From assembly GCA_001797845.1 (NCBI GenBank), contig MGQN01000047.1:1-50748 (forward strand): DNA of 50,748 nucleotides, given 5' to 3'. Below, piece by piece: positions 31,922 through 41,387 of the stretch. Both the position numbers and the translations under genes were made by a program. Under the pieces are notes generated by a model. It was not told the DNA's origin. It saw nothing but the letters and a program-made list of their open reading frames with translations, and made no database searches. The DNA is from Deltaproteobacteria bacterium RBG_16_44_11. Its GTDB lineage: Bacteria; Desulfobacterota; Syntrophia; Syntrophales; Smithellaceae. Position 1 is the first letter of the stretch. The number at the start of each line of letters is the position of its first letter.

Positions 31922-33491
31922 TTTTTGACCTCCCCTTCCAGCTGAATAAAAAGCAAATAATAATTAAAACAAAACAAATAGCTACCAATATATCCCCATT
32001 CTTAGCATAAAAACTATATATGTTTAAATATTTTATATTCCCTTTTAGGGCTTGCGCCTCAAAAATATTTGTTTGCGCAATTATTTTCCCGCGTGGATCA
32101 ATTATTCCGGAAATACCAGTGTTAGCTGCTCTCACGAGATATAACCTTGTTTCCACCGCTCGAAACAACGCCATTGTAAAATGCTGAAAAGGTGCAGAAG
32201 TAACGCCAAACCATGCATCATTGGTAATGTTAACTAATAACTGGGCTGATTGGTTTTTATACATTCTGGCGGCATCCGATAAAATTCCTTCATAACAAAT
32301 CAAAATCCCTATTTTTTTATCATTCATCAGCAAAGGATGGAATCCATCTCCCGCGGTAAAATCACCGATTCCCGCCGTCAGTTTCTTTATGAACGGAAAA
32401 ACATTTCTCAGAGGAACATATTCCCCGTAAGGGACAAGATGAACTTTATTATATTTTCCCTGAACCTTGCCGTCCGGAGACAATAAATAGGCACTATTAA
32501 AAAAATCTGTGTTTCCTCTATATGGTGAATAACTCACTGCGCCGAAAATAAACCAGCTTTTTTTACGAATTGGTAAATTTTTTACTTTTACCTGAAAATC
32601 GCTTTCATCATCAAAATTAAACGGAAGAGCCGTTTCCGGCCAAATTAGTAATCCACCACTTTCAGGAGCGTTTTGCATAGAAAGCTGTTCGTAGATGCTT
32701 AATGTTTTTCTTTGAAACTTTTCATTCCATTTCACCGCCTGATCGATGTTGCCTTGAATTAGCGTAACTTCCATGCCTTGCGCTTTATTAATTTCTTTAT
32801 CAATTTGGCTTACTCTTATAATTCCGTAAAGAAAAACAGCGCCTAAAACAAAAAACACTGCGGCAGCCGTGATAAAAGCTTTCTTTGATTTATTAATGAT
32901 GACTTCAAATATAGCCATATTAACCATAATAATCAAAAAGGACAATCCAAAGACACCGAAAATATCCGCAAATTGAATGAGATGAAAATTATGATACTGG
33001 GAATAACCGAGATTTTCCCATGGAAATCCTGTTAAAAAAGTTGATTTGCAATATTCCAGGCATATCCATAGAGACGGCGCTATCAAACAAAGAGCCCTCC
33101 TCTGTCGGAAAAAAAATATACCCGCTGCGAATATCGCGGTGTAAATGCTTAAATAACAAGTCAACATCAGCATTATTACAACACCAAGATATAAGGGCAG
33201 ATAGCCGTAATTAACCACGACGTATGTAATCCAATAAATAATCCCCATATAGCCTACAACCCCAGTGATAAAACCAAGAAGTAATGCGCGCTTGATTGAA
33301 GCTACCTTTATCAGGGCGAAAAAAAGAGGGATCAGCGCAACCCATGCCATAAAGCCAAAGCCATATTTAGGAAAAGATAAAAATAACAATAGACCGCTGA
33401 CAATTGCCAAAATAATTTCGTTTTTTCTTAAATCTTTATAAGAATTCAAAAGAAATAATTTCATGGAAATATTTTTATTTTTCATTTTCAT
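31887..33491 (-). CDS. lnt: Apolipoprotein N-acyltransferase
   Basis: Lnt adds the third acyl chain to the N-terminal Cys of lipoproteins in the inner membrane. The 534-residue protein has about six N-terminal hydrophobic helices, a nitrilase-like periplasmic domain (about 225-490) and one last helix. The catalytic Glu, Lys and Cys can be placed in W-P-E-T-A-L-P, G-K-Y-N-K-V-H-L-V-P-Y-G-E and I-L-I-C-Y-E-G. The start overlaps the end of corC by 17 bases; of the ATGs at 33491, 33485 and 33464 the first is kept, without a clear ribosome site. The end overlaps prfB. Confidence 0.95.
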   Translation of the reverse strand: MKMKNKNISMKLFLLNSYKDLRKNEIILAIVSGLLLFLSFPKYGFGFMAWVALIPLFFALIKVASIKRALLLGFITGVVGYMGIIYWITYVVVNYGYLPLYLGVVIMLMLTCYLSIYTAIFAAGIFFFRQRRALCLIAPSLWICLEYCKSTFLTGFPWENLGYSQYHNFHLIQFADIFGVFGLSFLIIMVNMAIFEVIINKSKKAFITAAAVFFVLGAVFLYGIIRVSQIDKEINKAQGMEVTLIQGNIDQAVKWNEKFQRKTLSIYEQLSMQNAPESGGLLIWPETALPFNFDDESDFQVKVKNLPIRKKSWFIFGAVSYSPYRGNTDFFNSAYLLSPDGKVQGKYNKVHLVPYGEYVPLRNVFPFIKKLTAGIGDFTAGDGFHPLLMNDKKIGILICYEGILSDAARMYKNQSAQLLVNITNDAWFGVTSAPFQHFTMALFRAVETRLYLVRAANTGISGIIDPRGKIIAQTNIFEAQALKGNIKYLNIYSFYAKNGDILVAICFVLIIICFLFSWKGRSKNDNRKHARNSK

Positions 33492-34299
33492 TATTGGTCT
33501 GAAGCTTTTTGATTTTCACTTTTTTGATACTGCGCTCATCGGCATTTTCAATCGATATTTCCAATCCCTGTATTTGATATTTTTCTCCAATTAAGGGAAT
33601 TCTTTTGGTCGTATTCAGAATCATGCCGCTGAGAGTTTCATATCTTCCTTTTTCCAGATTAATATTTAAATATTCTTCAAGTTTTTCGATTTCTATTCGT
33701 CCATCGACGATCAGCGATCCATCCATTGAAGGAAATATTCCTTCTGTGGCGGCATCGGTTTCATGTTCGTCACGAATTTCACCTACTATTTCTTCAAGGA
33801 GATCTTCCAGCGTTACCAAACCGGAGGTTCCACCGTATTCATCAATCACAATCGCGATATGTTTTTTATTTTCTTTGAATTCGTAGAACAATAAATGGGT
33901 GTTTTTTGTTTCAGGAATATAATAGGGCTTAGTCAGTTGAGCTAATATGTCTTCTTTCGCGATTTGTTTTGACCAGAATTTAAGCAAATCTTTAACATTT
34001 AATATGCCGATAATGTTATCAATTGTTCCTTGGTAGACGGGTATGCGCGTATGGCGGGATTCGATCACTTCGTTAATGATTTCATCTGTCGTCGCCTCTG
34101 TGCTTACAGCGACTATTTCCGTCCGCGGAATCATTATCTCGCGGACTAAAATATGGGCAAAGTCTAAAATATTCTCGATCATTTCCCTTGAGGAATAATC
34201 CACAAAACCATTTTTTTGAGCTTTGGATAATGTCGCCTCTATTTTCTTTTTTAGATATTTATGATCGCGCCAAAAAAAAAGTCGGGAAATAATTTTCAT
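33475..34299 (-). CDS. CorC/HlyC-type CBS-pair protein
   Basis: The 274-residue protein has two CBS domains (about 60-185), with M-I-P-R-T-E-I at the start of the first and I-A-I-V-I-D-E-Y-G-G-T-S-G-L-V-T-L-E-D-L-L-E-E-I-V-G-E-I in the second, then a CorC_HlyC transporter-associated domain (about 195-265). It lacks the N-terminal DUF21 membrane part, as in CorC (YbeX). CorC is linked to magnesium/cobalt efflux and ribosome maturation. The pair corC-lnt is very common in proteobacteria, and the two genes overlap here. It lies 26 bases after a radical SAM gene. Confidence 0.9.
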   Translation of the reverse strand: MKIISRLFFWRDHKYLKKKIEATLSKAQKNGFVDYSSREMIENILDFAHILVREIMIPRTEIVAVSTEATTDEIINEVIESRHTRIPVYQGTIDNIIGILNVKDLLKFWSKQIAKEDILAQLTKPYYIPETKNTHLLFYEFKENKKHIAIVIDEYGGTSGLVTLEDLLEEIVGEIRDEHETDAATEGIFPSMDGSLIVDGRIEIEKLEEYLNINLEKGRYETLSGMILNTTKRIPLIGEKYQIQGLEISIENADERSIKKVKIKKLQTNNENEK

Positions 34300-34325
34300 G
34301 ATATATAAAAGAATTCCTCCCTGAA

Positions 34326-35198
34326 TTATAAGCCCCTCAAATACTCCGGCCTTATTCTGCTTGTATCTTTTGCCTCGAGTACTGAATTAATCAGCTGTAA
34401 TATTTTATCTTTTTGCCTGGGCAAATAAGCTTTTATCGGTAAATAATTGGAAGCATGATTAGAGGTAAAATAGCAATTTGTGAAATTTGAATTGGCTAGA
34501 ATCAAATATAGTTCTTTAATATAACCAAATTTATCCGGCAAGACAAAGCGTCCCGCCATGTAATCTTCGTATAACGGAGTATGCGGCACAAGCATCAAAG
34601 TGAGTGCGCCGACATAATCAGGATCAATATCTGTCAGAATTCTTGCCGTATCTAGGGAGTGTTCAACACTCTTTTCTATACCGCCAAGTCCCAGTAATAT
34701 GGTTACAGAGAGAGTTATTCCTGCTTCTTTTACACGGCGCGCCGCCGCCACCATTTGCTCATAAGTTACGCCCTTATTTATTTTCTGCAGCAATTTAATA
34801 TTCCCCGTTTCTACACCCAGATAAATTATTTTCAAACCCATTTCTTTCAGTTTTTTCAAATCATCGACAGATTTTCTTAAAATGCTTTTGGCGTTAGCGT
34901 ATGTTCCTATGCGTTCAATATCCGACAGATTTACATTAATCAGTCCAAGTATCTCTTCCAGTCTCTCCTGCGGTATAATTAGGGCATCTCCATCGCACAA
35001 AAATATTTTTTGCACGTTTTCGAAAGCGCGAGCTTCTTGCAAATCCTTCTTAATTTGTTCCAGTGATTTTATCTTGAATTTTTTCTGGCGGTAAGTCCCG
35101 CAAAATGTACATTTATTATGTGAACAGCCTATAGTGATTTGTAATAACATGCTATAAGCTTCACTGGGCGGTCTGATTATAAAGCCTTCATAATCCAT
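34326..35198 (-). CDS. Radical SAM protein of uncertain function
   Basis: The 290-residue protein has the radical SAM pattern near residues 25-33: G-C-S-H-N-K-C-T-F-C-G, that is C-x4-C-x2-C instead of the usual C-x3-C-x2-C. Downstream are F-L-C-D-G-D-A, I-Y-L-G-V-E-T-G and V-T-I-L-L-G-L-G-G, typical barrel strands. I recall similar proteins with G-C-S-x-N-x-C-x-F-C in many anaerobes annotated only as radical SAM proteins. Its substrate is unknown; the distance to corC (26 bases) suggests a shared transcript, not a shared role. GAGAAAA lies before the ATG. Confidence 0.8.
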   Translation of the reverse strand: MDYEGFIIRPPSEAYSMLLQITIGCSHNKCTFCGTYRQKKFKIKSLEQIKKDLQEARAFENVQKIFLCDGDALIIPQERLEEILGLINVNLSDIERIGTYANAKSILRKSVDDLKKLKEMGLKIIYLGVETGNIKLLQKINKGVTYEQMVAAARRVKEAGITLSVTILLGLGGIEKSVEHSLDTARILTDIDPDYVGALTLMLVPHTPLYEDYMAGRFVLPDKFGYIKELYLILANSNFTNCYFTSNHASNYLPIKAYLPRQKDKILQLINSVLEAKDTSRIRPEYLRGL

Positions 35199-35297
35199 AA
35201 TTTTCTCTTTGTCTTTATATAATCCACGATTTTGAGAAGATTAATCATATTTTTAAAAACTTTATATGAACAACATTTAAAAAGCAAGTCAGGGAAC

Positions 35298-35331
35298 GAA
35301 AAAAAGGGAGTCACCATAAAAGCTGACTCCC
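35298..35331 (-). terminator. Intrinsic terminator after tRNA-Val/tRNA-Asp
   Basis: On the minus strand a perfect 9-bp stem AGGGAGTCA/TGACTCCCT (35331-35323 and 35312-35304) with a 10-base loop runs into seven T. It follows tRNA-Asp by about 10 bases and closes the tRNA transcript. Confidence 0.9.
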
Positions 35332-35341
35332 TGAGATTTTC

Positions 35342-35418
35342 TGGCGGGGCCGATGGGACTTGAACCCACGCCCTCCGGCGTGACAGGCCGGCGTTATAAC
35401 CAACTTAACTACGACCCC
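35342..35418 (-). tRNA. tRNA-Asp (GTC)
   Basis: The 77-base cloverleaf on the minus strand begins GGGGTCG and ends CGGCCCCGCCA with an encoded CCA. The anticodon loop carries GTC inside a CGCCGG stem, and GGTTCAAGTCC is the T-arm. The acceptor stem has one G-U pair. It is the second gene of a pair with tRNA-Val, followed by a strong terminator. Confidence 0.97.
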
Positions 35419-35463
35419 AAAAAATCTTTTTATCCCAAATGCCGTTTCCCAAATCAACATCAA

Positions 35464-35539
35464 TGGTAGGCGGAACAGGACTCGAACCTGTGACATCCAC
35501 GGTGTAAGCGTGGCGCTCTCCCAGCTGAGCTACCCGCCC
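35464..35539 (-). tRNA. tRNA-Val (TAC)
   Basis: The 76-base cloverleaf on the minus strand begins GGGCGGG and ends with an encoded CCA. The anticodon arm is CCACG-CTTACAC-CGTGG, giving TAC. The D-arm GCTCAGCTGGGAGAGC and T-arm GGTTCGAGTCC are canonical; the acceptor ends have G-U pairs. It is the first gene of the Val-Asp pair. Confidence 0.97.
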
Positions 35540-35564
35540 GTAATTGTCCAAAAACGATGTGAGG

Positions 35565-35593
35565 CTTCTAACAACATTGACTTTTATTGTCAA
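35565..35593 (-). promoter_or_regulatory. Promoter of tRNA-Val/tRNA-Asp
   Basis: TTGACA (35593-35588) and TAGAAG (35570-35565) are separated by 17 bases and lie about 25 bases upstream of tRNA-Val. This gives the tRNA pair its own transcript, separate from lon. Confidence 0.6.
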
Positions 35594-35615
35594 GTTATAA
35601 AAAAATGAAATCCTT

Positions 35616-38021
35616 CTAATTTACCGACTGAGGTGCTACCGGTACGTTCGGCGTGACTGTTGCGCTGAAATCTTCATCATCTTTCAAAAAAGCGATATCC
35701 AACACTTCATCAATATGCTCGACAAAAACAATCTTCAGGGCGCTTTGCACATTTTGTGGAACTTCCGCCAAATCTTTTTCATTATCTTTCGGAATAATAA
35801 CCATTTTAATATTACCGCGATGCGCAGCAAGAATCTTTTCCTTTAATCCGCCTATCGGCAAAACTCTACCTCTTAATGTAATCTCACCGGTCATGGCCAA
35901 ATCTGCACGAACTTTTTTCTTCATCAAAGCTGAAGCAATTGAAGTCGCCATAGCAATTCCGGCCGATGGGCCATCTTTAGGAATAGCTCCTTCCGGCACA
36001 TGGACATGAACATCAATTTTCTTATAAAAATTCTTCAACAGACCGAATCGTTCCGCACGAGCGCGAATATAAGTCAAAGCGGCCTGAACAGATTCCTGCA
36101 TGACATCACCCAATTTTCCCGTCATAACCATTTTTCCTGTACCTTCCATAATGGATGCTTCAATCGCCAGGAGTTCTCCGCCAACTTCTGTCCAAGCAAG
36201 ACCAATGGTTAATCCTATTTGATCTTTCCCTTCTGTTTCTCCGTGACGATATTTGGGCACACCCAAATATTTGGAGATAGATTTTGAACTAATAACCAAC
36301 TTATTCTTACTGCCATTACTAACAATATCCTTGGCTATCTTGCGGCAAATTGAAGCAATTTCACGCTCCAGATTACGAACACCGGCTTCCCGCGTGAATT
36401 GGCGTATTATTCTCAATAACGCGCCTTTGGTAAATTCAATGTTTTGAGTCTTCAGACCATTTGCTTCCATTTCTTTGGCCAGTAGGAATTTTTTCGCTAT
36501 TTGCAGCTTTTCCTGTTCAGTGTATCCTGCAATTCTAATGACCTCCATCCGATCTTGCAGCGGCGCGGGTATTGTCTGTAAAACATTGGCTGTTGTAATA
36601 AACATAATATCCGACAGATCATAATCGACATCCAAATAATTATCGTTGAAGGCGAAATTCTGCTCGGGATCAAGAACTTCCAGCAACGCGGAGGATGGAT
36701 CACCTCTGAAATCGGAACTAAGTTTATCTACTTCGTCCAAACAAAAAACAGGATTGTTGGAGGCGGCCTTTTTTAACGACTGTATAATTTTCCCCGGCAT
36801 TGCTCCGATATAAGTTCGGCGATGACCTCGGCTCTCTGCTTCATCGCGAACACCTCCCAAGGAAATACGGACAAACTTTCTATTTGTGGCCCGGGCAACT
36901 GATTTGGCAATGGATGTTTTCCCCACACCCGGAGGACCAACCAAGCATAAAATCGGTCCTTTATTTTTCGAAACCAGGGCTTGCACGGCAAGATATTCGA
37001 TAATGCGTTCCTTAACCTTTTTCAACCCATAATGATCTTCTTCCAGAATCGTTTCTGATTCTTTCAGCGTGTATTTATTTTCTGTTTTTTCCGACCAGGG
37101 CATATCCAACAACCAGTCAACATAATTTCTGACAACGGTAGCTTCGGCCGACATGGGAGCCATCATTTGTAATTTCTTGATTTCCTGCCGGATTTTTTTT
37201 GTTGCTTCTTCGGACATCTTCTTCTGCTTTAAGCGTTTTTCCAAATCGGCTATTTCGTTGCGGAAATCATCTTTTTCCCCCATTTCTTTCTGGATTGCCC
37301 GCATTTGTTCATTGAGATAATAATCCTTTTGCGTTTTTTCCATCTGCTTTTTAACGCGCCGTTTGATTTTTTCTTCAACCTGAAGGATTTCGATTTCGGA
37401 GAGCATCAGCGAATAAATCGCCTCCAGACGTTCTCCGATATTGAAAATCTCAATAATTTTTTGTTTATCTTCCAGCTTCACGTTAATATGGGTAATAACT
37501 ACATCGGCGAGTTTTGAAGCATCTTCAATAGCCGCAATTGTTCCCATCATTTCCACGTGAATTTTTTTGCTAAGCTTCAGGTAAAGCTCAAAAGATTCTT
37601 TAATACTTCTTATAAGCGCTTGCTTTTTAACATCATTTTGATCATCAATATCTTCTATCTCATTTACTTTAACCAAGAAAAAATCACTATTTGGTAAATA
37701 TTCTTTGATGGCGCCTCGCTTTTTCCCTTCCACCAGCACCTTTACGGTTCCATCAGGCAACCGCAAAAGCTGAATGATGATGCCAAGTGTACCGATATTA
37801 TAAATATCTTCCTGACTGGGATCATCTTTCTTGGCATTTTTCTGGGCGACCATAAAAACGTCCTTTTCGTATTTCATCGCTGATTCCAGTGCCGCGATTG
37901 ATTTTTCGCGCCCGACGAACAGAGGAACAATCATGTGCGGAAAAACCACAACGTCTCTCAGCGGTAAAAGAGGAACCACTATAGTTTTTTCTTGATCATT
38001 AATATTATTTTCATCAAACAT
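35616..38021 (-). CDS. lon: ATP-dependent protease Lon
   Basis: The 801-residue hexameric protease unfolds and degrades damaged and regulatory proteins in the cytoplasm. It has the N-terminal substrate domain (P-L-L-P-L-R-D-V-V-V-F-P), a coiled coil with Y-Y-L-N-E-Q-M-R-A-I-Q, Walker A G-P-P-G-V-G-K-T-S, G-G-V-R-D-E-A-E-x-R-G-H-R-R-T-Y-I-G-A-M-P-G, and the protease domain with P-K-D-G-P-S-A-G-I (catalytic Ser near residue 682). The length is normal for LonA. It starts 15 bases after the clpX stop, so lon should be co-transcribed with clpX. Confidence 0.98.
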   Translation of the reverse strand: MFDENNINDQEKTIVVPLLPLRDVVVFPHMIVPLFVGREKSIAALESAMKYEKDVFMVAQKNAKKDDPSQEDIYNIGTLGIIIQLLRLPDGTVKVLVEGKKRGAIKEYLPNSDFFLVKVNEIEDIDDQNDVKKQALIRSIKESFELYLKLSKKIHVEMMGTIAAIEDASKLADVVITHINVKLEDKQKIIEIFNIGERLEAIYSLMLSEIEILQVEEKIKRRVKKQMEKTQKDYYLNEQMRAIQKEMGEKDDFRNEIADLEKRLKQKKMSEEATKKIRQEIKKLQMMAPMSAEATVVRNYVDWLLDMPWSEKTENKYTLKESETILEEDHYGLKKVKERIIEYLAVQALVSKNKGPILCLVGPPGVGKTSIAKSVARATNRKFVRISLGGVRDEAESRGHRRTYIGAMPGKIIQSLKKAASNNPVFCLDEVDKLSSDFRGDPSSALLEVLDPEQNFAFNDNYLDVDYDLSDIMFITTANVLQTIPAPLQDRMEVIRIAGYTEQEKLQIAKKFLLAKEMEANGLKTQNIEFTKGALLRIIRQFTREAGVRNLEREIASICRKIAKDIVSNGSKNKLVISSKSISKYLGVPKYRHGETEGKDQIGLTIGLAWTEVGGELLAIEASIMEGTGKMVMTGKLGDVMQESVQAALTYIRARAERFGLLKNFYKKIDVHVHVPEGAIPKDGPSAGIAMATSIASALMKKKVRADLAMTGEITLRGRVLPIGGLKEKILAAHRGNIKMVIIPKDNEKDLAEVPQNVQSALKIVFVEHIDEVLDIAFLKDDEDFSATVTPNVPVAPQSVN

Positions 38022-38036
38022 ATTTTTCCCCGTTTT

Positions 38037-39299
38037 CTAGGCAGATTCTGATTTCGTTTCGTAAATTAAAATCGGCCTTTCCTTTTTAAGAACAACATCC
38101 TCACTAATTACGCACTCCTTAATATCGCTTTGCGAAGGAATATCATACATCACTTCCAGCATTGTGTTTTCCAGTATGGAGCGCAGGCCGCGCGCTCCCG
38201 ATTTTCGCTCCATAGATGACTTGGCTACGGCACGCAGAGCGCCGTCTGTAAATTTTAAAGTTACATTTTCCAATGCGAATAACTTTTTATATTGTTTAAT
38301 GATGGCGTCTTTTGGTTCCACTAGGATTCGAATTAAAGTCGCCTCATCTAAATCATCTAAAGTGGCAATAACCGGCATACGCCCGATGAATTCGGGTATG
38401 AGTCCGAATTTCAATAAATCTTCCGACCTTGTTTCCGCAAGTAATTCGCCGGATCTTTTTTCTTTTTTGCTTTTTATTTCTGCACCGAAGCCCATGGCGT
38501 TAACTCCCAGCCTTTTGGATATGATGCTTTCTAAATCGTTAAACGCGCCGCCGCAGATAAATAAAATATTTGTTGTATCCACCTGAATAAATTCCTGCTG
38601 GGGATGTTTTCGGCCGCCTTTTGGCGGAATATTAGCCATTGTTCCTTCCATTATTTTTAACAGTGCCTGTTGAACACCTTCACCGGATACGTCTCTGGTT
38701 ATGGAGGGGTTCCCCGATTTTTTGGCAATTTTATCTATTTCGTCAATATAAACAATGCCTTTCGAGGCTCTGGCGACATCATAATCGGCATTTTGAAGTA
38801 AACTTAAAATAATATTTTCCACATCTTCGCCTACATAACCGGCCTCTGTTAAAGTTGTGGCATCGGCAATAGTAAAAGGAACATTGAGAAATTTCGCCAA
38901 AGTTTTCGCCAGTAATGTCTTTCCTGAACCTGTAGGACCTATTAGAAGCACATTACTTTTTTGAATCTCGATTCCATCGGAATCAATACCGGAAAATAAT
39001 CTTTTGTAATGATTATAAACGGCAACCGATAATATTTTCTTTGTTTTTTCCTGGCCGATAACGTATTGGTCTAGATATTTCTTAATTTCCTTAGGTTGCA
39101 GCAAACTATTTTTGGAATCTTTTTCTACAGACTTGTCTTCTTCTTCATCTATAATATAACGGCAAAGCTCAATGCATTCATCACAGATGTAAGCTGTAGG
39201 CCCGGCAACCAGTTTTCTTACTTCGCTTTGCATTTTTCCGCAAAAAGAACAATAAAGCATCCCCTGCCCCATCCGATTATCTTTACTTTTCTTTATCAC
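38037..39299 (-). CDS. clpX: ATP-dependent unfoldase ClpX
   Basis: ClpX unfolds tagged substrates and feeds them to ClpP. The N-terminal zinc domain holds C-S-F-C-G-K and C-D-E-C-I-E-L-C; the AAA+ part has G-P-T-G-S-G-K-T-L-L-A (Walker A), V-Y-I-D-E-I-D-K-I (Walker B), G-E-G-V-Q-Q-A-L-L-K-I-M-E-G-T and the pore loop G-Y-V-G-E-D. The GTG at 39299 is chosen: GGAG lies six bases before it, and it overlaps the end of clpP by 17 bases. It gives 420 residues. Confidence 0.98.
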   Translation of the reverse strand: MIKKSKDNRMGQGMLYCSFCGKMQSEVRKLVAGPTAYICDECIELCRYIIDEEEDKSVEKDSKNSLLQPKEIKKYLDQYVIGQEKTKKILSVAVYNHYKRLFSGIDSDGIEIQKSNVLLIGPTGSGKTLLAKTLAKFLNVPFTIADATTLTEAGYVGEDVENIILSLLQNADYDVARASKGIVYIDEIDKIAKKSGNPSITRDVSGEGVQQALLKIMEGTMANIPPKGGRKHPQQEFIQVDTTNILFICGGAFNDLESIISKRLGVNAMGFGAEIKSKKEKRSGELLAETRSEDLLKFGLIPEFIGRMPVIATLDDLDEATLIRILVEPKDAIIKQYKKLFALENVTLKFTDGALRAVAKSSMERKSGARGLRSILENTMLEVMYDIPSQSDIKECVISEDVVLKKERPILIYETKSESA

Positions 39300-39915
39300 T
39301 TAATTCTCCTTTTTTTATATTCGCCGCGGATGCCGGCTTGCGAAATATAATTTCATCAATTAAACCATATTCTTTGGCTTGTTCACTATTCATGAAATAA
39401 TCACGTTCGGTATCGTTGATTACTTTGGAAAGCGGTTTTCCCGTCAACTGAGCCAATATTCGATTCAATTCGTCTTTTAATCTTAATATTTCTTTTGCCT
39501 GAATATCAATATCCGTTGCTTGCCCTTGAAAACCTCCCAGAGGTTGATGTATTAAAATTCTTGCGTGCGGCAAGGCGAATCTCTTCCCTTTTTGACCTGC
39601 CCCTAAGAGCAGCGCGGCCATACTGGCTGCCTGCCCCATACAAACTGTCGAAACAGGAGATTTAATATACTGCATCGTATCGTATATAGCCATACCTGAA
39701 CTCACATGACCACCGGGAGAATTTAAGTAAAAAAATATTTCTTTATCAGGATCTTCCGATTCTAAATACAGCATTTGAGCGACAACCAAGTTGGCAACAT
39801 TATCATCGATAGCTGTACCGAGGAAAATTATACGATCCTTTAATAGACGTGAGTAGATATCAAATGCACGTTCACCGCGTCCATCTTGTTCAACCACCAT
39901 AGGAATCAAATTCAC
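39283..39915 (-). CDS. clpP: ATP-dependent Clp protease proteolytic subunit
   Basis: The 210-residue serine peptidase forms the double ring that ClpX feeds. Its active residues are visible: Ser98 in M-G-Q-A-A-S-M-A-A, His123 in R-I-L-I-H-Q-P, and the Asp in E-R-D-Y-F-M near residue 172. The N-terminal E-R-A-F-D-I-Y-S-R-L-L-K-D-R and F-Y-L-N-S-P-G-G are standard. The ATG overlaps the tig stop by one base. Confidence 0.98.
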   Translation of the reverse strand: MNLIPMVVEQDGRGERAFDIYSRLLKDRIIFLGTAIDDNVANLVVAQMLYLESEDPDKEIFFYLNSPGGHVSSGMAIYDTMQYIKSPVSTVCMGQAASMAALLLGAGQKGKRFALPHARILIHQPLGGFQGQATDIDIQAKEILRLKDELNRILAQLTGKPLSKVINDTERDYFMNSEQAKEYGLIDEIIFRKPASAANIKKGELSDKEK

Positions 39916-41237
39916 TATTTAGCCTCCGCGTCCATACCCTTTTTTTCTGTTATCTTAATATTGGCATTTTGTTCAATAAAGTCAAATACCTTTTTTTGAA
40001 CTAATTCCACCTTAAGATTCTCCTTCTTTTCTTCATTTTCGTACGCTTTTTTCAATAATTCGCAATCTTTTCCATATTTTGCGGCTAATTCCTCGATATG
40101 CTTTTCTGCATCGCTGTCTTCAACTACTATTGATTCTTTTTGGGCAATTTTCTTTAAAAGTAAAAAAGATTTGACGGCTTTGGCCGCATCGTCTTTAAAT
40201 TTATCGTGCATCTTAAAGCTTAGTTCCAGCGCATTTTTTTCATCCATGCCGGCAGAAGTCATCCTTCTTTGAGTATCGGCCACCATATAAAAAATCTGCC
40301 GTTCGATAAGCGATGGCGGAGCCTCGAAATTATTTTCATTAAGTAAAAGCTCCGTAATTCTATTTTGCAGGTTTATTTCCGACATGCGTTGAGCTTCTTC
40401 TTCCAAAGATTTCTGGATATCATTTTTTAAATCTTCCAAAGAATTATATTTATCAAAGTTCTTGATAAAATCATTATTAAAGTCAGGTAATATTTTCTCT
40501 TTTAAGCTTTTTATTGTTACTTCAAAGGCAACTTCTTTACCGGCAAATTTCTTTTCATTGTAGTCTTTGGGAAAAATAACTTTAATCGTCTTTGCTTCCT
40601 CTTTTTTCATACCGATTAATTGCTCTTCAAACCCAGGAATGAATCTCTGTGAGCCTATTTCCAGAAAATAATTATTAGATTTCAACTCTTGTGGCGATTC
40701 TCCGTTGAAAGTTCCAATAAAATCAATAACGACAAAATTTCCCTTTTGCACGGATCGTTCCTCTACAACCTCTTCCATCGTCGCGAACATCTGCCTGATC
40801 TCGTTGATTTTTTTTTCCATATCAGCAGCCGTTACTGATATTATTTCTTTTTCTAATTCCATTCCTTTATAGCCTTTAGGATCAAAGTCCGGTTCCATTT
40901 CAAAAGAAGCGGAAAAAGAAAACTTAGTGTTTTCCTTTAATCCTTCCTGATTTATATCCGGCCGGGAAAGAGCGATTATTTTCTTTTCTTCCAACGTCTG
41001 CCAATAAAATTTATTGATTATATTATTAATTGTCTCCGTTTCCGCGTGTTCTTTGAAGTGCGTTTCCAGTACTTTACGGGGGATTTTACCCTGACGAAAA
41101 CCTTTAATTTTGGCCTTTTTACCGACTTCTCTGTACACGTTATCCAGTTCGCTTTTAACTTCAGCCCATGGTATTTCAAAAGATAACTTTTTCTTTACAG
41201 AACTTAGTTCTTCCATATTTATTACAACCTGACTCAC
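39915..41237 (-). CDS. tig: Trigger factor
   Basis: Trigger factor is the ribosome-bound chaperone that meets nascent chains. The 440-residue protein has the N-terminal ribosome-binding signature G-F-R-Q-G-K-I-P-R near residue 45, the FKBP-like peptidyl-prolyl isomerase domain (about 165-245, with G-N-F-V-V-I-D-F-x-G and G-F-E-E-Q-L-I-G-M-K), and a long helical C-terminal domain. The order tig-clpP-clpX-lon is widely conserved and couples folding and degradation. A tRNA-Leu gene lies 48 bases upstream on the same strand, with a good promoter beyond it. Confidence 0.97.
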   Translation of the reverse strand: MSQVVINMEELSSVKKKLSFEIPWAEVKSELDNVYREVGKKAKIKGFRQGKIPRKVLETHFKEHAETETINNIINKFYWQTLEEKKIIALSRPDINQEGLKENTKFSFSASFEMEPDFDPKGYKGMELEKEIISVTAADMEKKINEIRQMFATMEEVVEERSVQKGNFVVIDFIGTFNGESPQELKSNNYFLEIGSQRFIPGFEEQLIGMKKEEAKTIKVIFPKDYNEKKFAGKEVAFEVTIKSLKEKILPDFNNDFIKNFDKYNSLEDLKNDIQKSLEEEAQRMSEINLQNRITELLLNENNFEAPPSLIERQIFYMVADTQRRMTSAGMDEKNALELSFKMHDKFKDDAAKAVKSFLLLKKIAQKESIVVEDSDAEKHIEELAAKYGKDCELLKKAYENEEKKENLKVELVQKKVFDFIEQNANIKITEKKGMDAEAK

Positions 41238-41285
41238 TATAACATCTCCTTCATCTTGAAATATTCATGATTCTTCTTTAAAGAT

Positions 41286-41372
41286 TGGTGCGAGAGAGGG
41301 GATTTGAACCCCTATCCGCTTAGGCGGGCTGGATCCTAAGTCCAGTGCGTCTTCCAATTCCGCCACTCTCGC
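41286..41372 (-). tRNA. tRNA-Leu (TAG)
   Basis: The 87-base class II cloverleaf on the minus strand begins GCGAGAG, ends CTCTCGC-A-CCA (CCA encoded), and has the long variable arm typical of Leu. The anticodon stem CTGGA/TCCAG encloses the TAG anticodon, reading CTN codons. The strong promoter before it and the short gap to tig suggest that tig may be transcribed from the same start. Confidence 0.96.
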
Positions 41373-41387
41373 CTTGGATTTTATTGA

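Noticed and set aside
35311..35593. Two short minus-strand open frames
   Set aside because: They overlap the tRNA-Asp and tRNA-Val genes and translate tRNA sequence.
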